Made by a program: the position numbers and the translations under genes. A stretch of DNA of 10,894 nt from Bradyrhizobiaceae bacterium. Lineage in GTDB: Bacteria > Pseudomonadota > Alphaproteobacteria > Rhizobiales > Xanthobacteraceae. The notes under the pieces were generated by a model. The model worked only from the letters and a program-made list of their open reading frames with translations, was not told where the DNA came from and ran no database searches. The stretch is taken from contig JAEULX010000024.1 in the NCBI GenBank assembly GCA_016793685.1, positions 1 to 10,894 of the forward strand, in the 5' to 3' direction. This document shows positions 7,041 through 10,894 of the stretch, in pieces (within the stretch, counting starts at the first letter, position 1; each line of letters starts with the position of its first letter).

Positions 7041-7057
7041 GATCAGTGAAATATCAC
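7041..7057. promoter_or_regulatory. Candidate operator, site 2 (upstream of the DUF2848-GntR operon)
   Basis: The core GTGA-AATA-TCAC (7046-7057) is an inverted repeat with perfect 4-bp arms. The 17-bp window matches site 1 (2609-2625) at 13 positions, including the exact 10-mer GAAATATCAC. It lies in the 202-bp gap between the hydroxylase operon and the genes that include the GntR regulator, consistent with autoregulation. Regulator assignment is inferred. Confidence 0.45.
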
Positions 7058-7069
7058 CTTGACATCAAG
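7058..7069. promoter_or_regulatory. CTTGA-CA-TCAAG palindrome containing a TTGACA hexamer
   Basis: Perfect 5-bp arms around two bases, abutting candidate operator 2. It contains TTGACA (7059-7064), a perfect -35 sequence, but no TATAAT-like box lies 16-19 bp further on, where the DNA is G/C-rich. TAAAAT at 7119-7124 could be a -10 box but has no matching -35. The promoter of the downstream operon is therefore probably in this gap but not located. Confidence 0.3.
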
Positions 7070-7175
7070 TGGGCCCCGTGGTTCGGTTGGCGGGCGCGCG
7101 AGGATCCGAGCCGGCGCTTAAAATGTAGGCCAAGCCCATAACTTAGCTTCCGATCGGGGCCCGAAGACAGTCCGG

Positions 7176-7868
7176 ATGTCTGCAAACACTCTTCACTTTC
7201 GCACACATCGCGGCGCCTCGGTCGGCGAGCGTGCGCTTCCCTTGCGCCGGGCCGTGATCGCCGGCTGGACCCAGCGCGACGCGGTTGCGCGGGAGAAGCA
7301 CATCGCCGAACTAGTAGCGCTCGGTGTCGGACGGCCGGCCTCGACGCCGATCTACTATCGCGTCTCGGCGGCACGGCTGACGACCGCGGACGAAATCGAG
7401 GCGGTGGGCGAGAACTCGAGCGGCGAGGTCGAGTTCGTTCTCGTGCGCAGCGACGACGACCTTTGGATCGGCGTCGGCTCCGACCACACCGACCGTACGG
7501 TCGAAGCCTATAACGTGACCGTTTCCAAGCAGATGTGCGACAAGCCGATCGCACCGGAGCTGTGGTCTTTCGAGGACGTGCGCGATCACTGGGATTCGCT
7601 CACGCTGCGCTCCTGGATCGAGGAAGACGGCGAGCAGCGCCTCTACCAGGAAGGCTCCGTCGCGAGTATTCTTTCGCCTGACCGAATCATATCGGGCATC
7701 ACGGCGAACGGTCATCTTGCCGACGGGACCGTGTTGTTTTGCGGCACCTTGCCGGCCAAAGGAGGCATCCGCCCCTCGAGGAAATTCACCTTCGAGCTGT
7801 TCGATCCGGTGCGCAACGCGCGAATTTCCCATACTTATACTGTGGACACGCTTCAATCTGCTGGCTGA
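7176..7868 (+). CDS. DUF2848 family protein
   Basis: A 230-residue protein that I recognise as DUF2848, a family without an established function. Characteristic blocks are RRAVIAGWTQRDAVAREKHI (24-43), IYYRVSAARLTT (59-70), SSGEVEFVLV (81-90), VGSDHTDRTVEAYNV (100-114), SKQMC-KPIAPELW (117-130), HWDSLTLRSW (138-147) and LFCGTLPAKGGIRPS (187-201). The Glu-Val-Glu strand and the late DGTVLFCGTLPAKGG block resemble the metal-binding and GTP-x-GVG regions of fumarylacetoacetate hydrolase family enzymes, so a related fold acting on a dicarboxylic or oxo-acid intermediate is possible; that is inference. There is no signal peptide. The ATG at 7176 has only a weak purine-rich upstream stretch (GAAGACAG). 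It is first in a tight operon with the GntR regulator 10 nt downstream. Confidence 0.8.
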   Translation: MSANTLHFRTHRGASVGERALPLRRAVIAGWTQRDAVAREKHIAELVALGVGRPASTPIYYRVSAARLTTADEIEAVGENSSGEVEFVLVRSDDDLWIGVGSDHTDRTVEAYNVTVSKQMCDKPIAPELWSFEDVRDHWDSLTLRSWIEEDGEQRLYQEGSVASILSPDRIISGITANGHLADGTVLFCGTLPAKGGIRPSRKFTFELFDPVRNARISHTYTVDTLQSAG

Positions 7869-7878
7869 GAGACCCGTC

Positions 7879-8574
7879 ATGAAACGCACGGCGGTGGTCA
7901 ATTCAACGGGGCGACCGCGCCAAACAGCGGCGGGGCCGTGGCCCGCGAAATCGTTGCTCGATCGCGCCTACAACGAGATCAAGTACCGCATCATCACCTG
8001 TCACTACCGCCCGGCGGAAGTGCTCAGCGAGGCGGCGATCTCCGTCGAGCTGGGGATCGGCCGCACGCCGATCCACCAGGCGATTCATCGCCTGATGACC
8101 GACGGCCTGGTGTCCATCATGCCCCGCAAGGGCATCATGGTGCGGCCGATCAGCCTCGACGAAGCGGTGGAGATCATCGCGGTCCGCCTGGTGACCGAGT
8201 GTTATTGCGCGCGACTTGCCGCCGAGCGCGCCGAAGACTCGGAACTGGCGGAGCTCAACGCGATTCTCGACCGCTCGGAAAAGGCGGTGGCCAAGCGCGA
8301 CGTCGAGAAGATGATGCTGCTCGACAGGGACTTCCACCTCACCGTGGCGCGGGCGGCGAAAAACACCGTGTTGGCCGACGTTCTCCGCAACCTTCACGAA
8401 CGCTCGCTGCGCTTCTGGTTCCTCTCGCTGCGCGACGCCGACCATCATCGCAACGTTCTCGCGCAGCATCGCGCCATCGTCGAAGCGCTCGAGAGCCGGA
8501 AGCCCGACGCCGCCGAAGGCGCCATGCGCGACCATATTCTTGCGTTCCAACGCAATGTGACCAGGCAAGTCTGA
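7879..8574 (+). CDS. GntR family transcriptional regulator, FCD subfamily
   Basis: A 231-residue regulator. The N-terminal winged helix-turn-helix spans about residues 23-90 (LLDRAYNEIKYRII, LSEAAISVELGIGRTPIHQA, RLMTDGLVSIMPRKGIMVRP). The all-helical FCD ligand domain spans about 95-225, with the likely metal/ligand residues Asp149 and His153 (DRDFH), His197 (QHRAIVEAL) and His219 (RDHI). Such proteins usually bind a carboxylic acid, often the pathway substrate or an intermediate, and release DNA. The start is the ATG at 7879, 10 nt after the DUF2848 stop; an in-frame ATG further upstream lies inside DUF2848 and adds residues unrelated to GntR proteins. It is probably co-transcribed with DUF2848 and is the best candidate to bind the two similar sites at 2609-2625 and 7041-7057. 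Confidence 0.93.
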   Translation: MKRTAVVNSTGRPRQTAAGPWPAKSLLDRAYNEIKYRIITCHYRPAEVLSEAAISVELGIGRTPIHQAIHRLMTDGLVSIMPRKGIMVRPISLDEAVEIIAVRLVTECYCARLAAERAEDSELAELNAILDRSEKAVAKRDVEKMMLLDRDFHLTVARAAKNTVLADVLRNLHERSLRFWFLSLRDADHHRNVLAQHRAIVEALESRKPDAAEGAMRDHILAFQRNVTRQV

Positions 8575-8603
8575 ACACGACAAGCCGGCGAGCGGAACCC
8601 TCC

Positions 8604-8978
8604 ATGATAAATCCGAAGCTGCACGACGAATTCAAAGCGATCGACCTGACGACCGGCTGGGAAACGCCGCCCGGATATCCCGAAGGAATACAGCAGAAGA
8701 TTCTGGCCGGCTCGCTCGACGAGGCGGCGAAGACGGGCAATCGATCGCGGCTGCTGCGCTTTGCGCCCGGCGTGTACACGACCAAGCCATTCGTCCACGA
8801 ATATTGGGAAGAAGTGCTGCTGATCTCCGGAGATCTGACCGTAGGCAACGACGAGCGCGGCGAAGGCGGCGAGCCTTTCGCGCCGCTCACTTTCGCCTGT
8901 CGTCCGCCCGGCGCGTTCCACGGCCCCTTCAAATCCACCGCCGGCTGCCTTCTCTTCGAAATTCATTACTTCGTGTAA
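8604..8978 (+). CDS. Small cupin-domain protein
   Basis: A 124-residue single-domain cupin starting at ATG 8604, 29 nt after the GntR stop. Cupin motif 1 is a degenerate HEYWEEVLLISGDL (65-78), with His65 and Glu69 as probable metal ligands and Gly76 closing the motif. Motif 2 is PPGAFHGPF (101-109) with His106. The second His of the usual H-x-H pair is replaced by Tyr67, so the metal site may be a reduced one, or the protein may bind its ligand without catalysis. Small stand-alone cupins of catabolic operons range from dioxygenases and isomerases to ligand-binding proteins; I cannot assign a reaction. It lies in the same run as the GntR regulator and the amidase, and its TAA at 8976-8978 is 39 nt before the amidase ATG. 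Confidence 0.85.
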   Translation: MINPKLHDEFKAIDLTTGWETPPGYPEGIQQKILAGSLDEAAKTGNRSRLLRFAPGVYTTKPFVHEYWEEVLLISGDLTVGNDERGEGGEPFAPLTFACRPPGAFHGPFKSTAGCLLFEIHYFV

Positions 8979-9017
8979 TTGACGGATGGCCGCGTTGCGG
9001 GCGCCCACGGTGGGCAT

Positions 9018-10379
9018 ATGACGGAGACGATCGACGCCGTTCGCGCGGCTCTGGAGTCCGGCGCAACCACGAGCAGGCAGCTTGTCGAAGCCTGTCTTGC
9101 GCGCGCGGTCGCGCCTGATGGCGAAGGATCGCGCGCCTTCGTCAGCCTGTTCGCCGAGCAGGCGATGGCGGAGGCCGAAGCCATCGACCGGCGTAGCCGC
9201 GCCGGACTGTGGACCGGACTGCTCGGCGGCATCCCGGTTTCGATCAAGGACCTGTTCGATGTTCGCGGGAGGGCGACGACGGCTGGGTCGCGGGTGCTGG
9301 CCGATTCGACGCCGGCCGTGTCCGATGCCGCCATCGTCATGCGGCTCCGCGCCGCGGGCGCCGTGATCGTCGGGCGGACGAATATGACGGAGTTCGCCTT
9401 TTCCGGGCTAGGGCTCAATCCTCATTACGGAACGCCGGCAAATCCCTACGATCGCGCCGCGCGGCGCATTCCGGGCGGTTCTTCGTCGGGCGCCGCGGTA
9501 TCGGTCAGCGACGGCATGTGCGTCGCCGCCATCGGCACGGACACCGGCGGGTCGGTGCGCATTCCTGCTGCGCTCTGCGGGCTGGTCGGTTTCAAGCCTA
9601 CCGCGGCGCGGATTCCGCTCGGCGGTGCGCTCCCGCTGTCGGCTTCGCTCGACTCGATCGGGCCGATCGGCCGAACGGTGGGCTGCTGCCGCAGCATCGA
9701 CGCCGTGCTCAGCGGGCACACAAGCGAAGCCATGCCGCCGGCCCGATTGCGGGGACTTCGCCTCGCGGTCCCGACCGACCGCGTCTTCGACGACATCGAC
9801 CCATATGTGAAGCGGACGTTCGATGACGCCATCTCGGTTTTGCAAGACGCCGGCGTCCAAGTCACGCGCATCCCGTTTCCGGAGTTCCTGGCGGTCGGCA
9901 AGACGGCGGAAACCGCAACCTTCCCCGCCGCCGAGGGATTTGTCTGGCACCGCGATTTGCTGACCCGCGCCAAGGACGGCTACGATCCGCGCGTCGCCAG
10001 CCGCCTGGACCGGGGACGCACAATAAGCGCTGCCGATTACCTGTGGCTGGTGAACCGCCGCAAACAACTCATTGCGGAGGCGCGGCTGCGCGCGCGGCCG
10101 TTCGACGCCCTCGCGATGCCGACGGTCCCGATCATTGCGCCGACCATCGCCGCGCTTGAGCAGGACGAGGGGGCCTACCATCAAACCAATCTGCTCGTGC
10201 TCAGAAATCCGACCTTGGTCAACTTCCTCGACGGTTGCGCACTCAGTCTGCCTTGCCACCGCGCGGGCGAGGCGCCGGTCGGGCTCATGCTCGCGCGCTT
10301 CGACGGCGGCGATGACCTGGTGCTGGCGATCGGCGAGGCGATCGAGGCGGCCTTCGCCGAGTCCCGGCCGCGCAAATAG
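9018..10379 (+). CDS. Amidase signature family hydrolase
   Basis: A 453-residue amidase of the Ser-cisSer-Lys type, typical length for the family. The catalytic Lys77 is in GGIPVSIKDLFDVRG, the cis-Ser lies in PGGSSSGAA (residues 152-159), and the nucleophile Ser179 is in GTDTGGSVRIPA. The C-terminal NFLDGCALSLPCH and PVGLMLA blocks are also conserved. The family hydrolyses C-N bonds of amides, ureas or carbamates; GatA also belongs here, but the absence of gatB/gatC and the catabolic context argue for a small-molecule amidase. I chose the ATG at 9018 (MTETIDAVRAALESGA) because the family's N-terminal helix begins there; an in-frame TTG at 8979, directly abutting the cupin stop, would add 13 residues. 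Neither start has a strong Shine-Dalgarno. It is last in the plus-strand operon and its 3' end faces the alpha/beta hydrolase gene. Confidence 0.93.
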   Translation: MTETIDAVRAALESGATTSRQLVEACLARAVAPDGEGSRAFVSLFAEQAMAEAEAIDRRSRAGLWTGLLGGIPVSIKDLFDVRGRATTAGSRVLADSTPAVSDAAIVMRLRAAGAVIVGRTNMTEFAFSGLGLNPHYGTPANPYDRAARRIPGGSSSGAAVSVSDGMCVAAIGTDTGGSVRIPAALCGLVGFKPTAARIPLGGALPLSASLDSIGPIGRTVGCCRSIDAVLSGHTSEAMPPARLRGLRLAVPTDRVFDDIDPYVKRTFDDAISVLQDAGVQVTRIPFPEFLAVGKTAETATFPAAEGFVWHRDLLTRAKDGYDPRVASRLDRGRTISAADYLWLVNRRKQLIAEARLRARPFDALAMPTVPIIAPTIAALEQDEGAYHQTNLLVLRNPTLVNFLDGCALSLPCHRAGEAPVGLMLARFDGGDDLVLAIGEAIEAAFAESRPRK

Positions 10380-10422
10380 ACATTCTACGCTTCGGACGGA
10401 GCGCTCGCTTGAGCAGACAGGC

Positions 10423-10439
10423 CGCTCATGCGGTGAGCG
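10423..10439. other. Stem-loop between convergent genes
   Basis: CGCTCA and TGAGCG form a perfect 6-bp stem with the 5-nt loop TGCGG. It includes the stop codon of the minus-strand hydrolase gene and lies 44 nt after the amidase stop. No T run follows on either strand, so it is at best a weak or Rho-assisted terminator. Confidence 0.25.
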
Positions 10440-10894
10440 CGCCTTTGGGGAGCACCCGTTCGACGAAGTGAGCGATCGCGTCGAGAGTCTGATCGAGTTT
10501 CTCCCGATGCGGGACATGCCCGCAACCCGCCATGAACAGCGCCTCGACGGGACAATGACATAGCTCTTGCGCGATCGTGACCTGCCGGTGAGTGCCGTAA
10601 TAATCATCGTCGCCGCGCATGATCAGCATCGGCACGTCAATCCTTCCGAGTTCCTCCTTGAGATTGAACGCTTCAAAGGCGGGATCGAGCCAGACGTCGT
10701 TCCATCCCCAAAACGCGACGTCGACATCGGCGTGATACCGCGAAAGGCGCTGACGCAACTTGCCTTCGAGAAAGGCTGCGCGCGCCCGCCGGATCTCCGC
10801 AAGCGTCTCGGGCTCGACGATCATATGCGGCGCCATCAAAACGAGGCCGCGGACCCGCGGATCGAGCGTGTTTCCCACATAGGCTGCCGCCATC
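10426..10894 (-). CDS. Alpha/beta hydrolase fold protein (3' part, truncated by the window)
   Basis: About 156 C-terminal residues; the frame is open at the right edge, and the Met at 10891-10893 is probably internal, just after the nucleophile elbow (AAAYVGNTLDPRVRGLVLMAP follows the pattern after G-x-S-x-G-G). The nucleophile itself is outside the window. The catalytic acid is probably the Asp of the strand-turn MLIMRGDDDYYG, and the catalytic His is in MAGCGHVPHREK. The lid region in between contains ADVDVAFWGWNDVWLDP. Family members include esterases, lactonases, C-C bond hydrolases of meta-cleavage pathways and haloperoxidase-like proteins. Next to an aromatic-type catabolic cluster, a lactone/ester or C-C hydrolase is plausible but unproven. 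It converges with the amidase gene, 46 nt apart. Confidence 0.85.
   Translation of the reverse strand, partial: MAAAYVGNTLDPRVRGLVLMAPHMIVEPETLAEIRRARAAFLEGKLRQRLSRYHADVDVAFWGWNDVWLDPAFEAFNLKEELGRIDVPMLIMRGDDDYYGTHRQVTIAQELCHCPVEALFMAGCGHVPHREKLDQTLDAIAHFVERVLPKGALTA

Noticed and set aside
7938..8978. 346-codon plus-strand frame spanning GntR and cupin
   Set aside because: Its first part is an out-of-frame reading of the GntR gene. Only the C-terminal 124 residues, from the ATG at 8604, form a real cupin; it is not a fusion.
8979..9017. TTG start for the amidase directly after the cupin stop
   Set aside because: The 13 added residues are Gly/His-rich and atypical for the family, and no ribosome binding site precedes the TTG. 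The ATG at 9018 is preferred, though not certain.
9408..10607. 399-codon minus-strand frame opposite the amidase
   Set aside because: The plus strand has the complete amidase signature. The antisense product is low-complexity Arg-rich and overlaps the alpha/beta hydrolase gene in a different frame.

Overview
The window is about 10.9 kb of GC-rich, densely coding bacterial DNA. Composition, codon bias and gene families (LIV-type ABC transporter, benzoate-CoA-ligase-like enzyme, CoxLMS-type molybdenum hydroxylase, FCD-type GntR regulator) suggest a metabolically versatile alphaproteobacterium, most plausibly of the Bradyrhizobium/Rhodopseudomonas/Afipia type. That assignment is inferred from gene content; there is no rRNA or other marker here. 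I see no mobile elements, CRISPR arrays or RNA genes.

Layout. (1) At 2-283 (+) lies the 3' end of a LivF-like ABC ATPase. (2) On the minus strand, a benzoate-CoA-ligase-family enzyme (899-2497) is followed by a hotdog acyl-CoA thioesterase (320-808); they probably share a transcript. (3) A divergent regulatory region (2498-2649) has a perfect -35 box, a near-consensus -10 box and an overlapping palindrome. It leads into a three-gene plus-strand operon for a xanthine-oxidase-family enzyme: a large Mo-cofactor subunit carrying a C-terminal CoxG/SRPBCC domain (2650-5661), the FAD subunit (5658-6485) and the 2x[2Fe-2S] subunit (6473-6973), joined by 4-nt and 13-nt overlaps. (4) After 202 bp holding a second copy of the palindrome-like site come four tightly spaced plus-strand genes: a DUF2848 protein (7176-7868), a GntR/FCD regulator (7879-8574), a small cupin (8604-8978) and an amidase-signature hydrolase (about 9018-10379). 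(5) At the right edge, convergent on the minus strand, is the 3' part of an alpha/beta hydrolase (10426-10894).

How it may work together. The genes look like one catabolic island for an organic acid, probably aromatic or heteroaromatic. Uptake would be by the ABC system and activation by the CoA ligase, with the thioesterase rescuing CoA. A cytoplasmic molybdenum hydroxylase would oxidise the substrate, and DUF2848, cupin, amidase and alpha/beta hydrolase could do later C-C, C-N or ester cleavage. The GntR/FCD protein is the obvious local regulator. The large subunit lacks the Cys-containing CODH loop and the FAD subunit lacks the extra cysteines of 4-hydroxybenzoyl-CoA reductase, so neither CO nor 4-hydroxybenzoyl-CoA is a safe substrate call. 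The actual substrate cannot be read from the sequence.

Most notable are the fusion of a CoxG-like domain with an amphipathic C-terminal tail to the Mo subunit, a 13/17 matching DNA site in front of both plus-strand operons, and the uncharacterised DUF2848 protein with fumarylacetoacetase-like sequence features.
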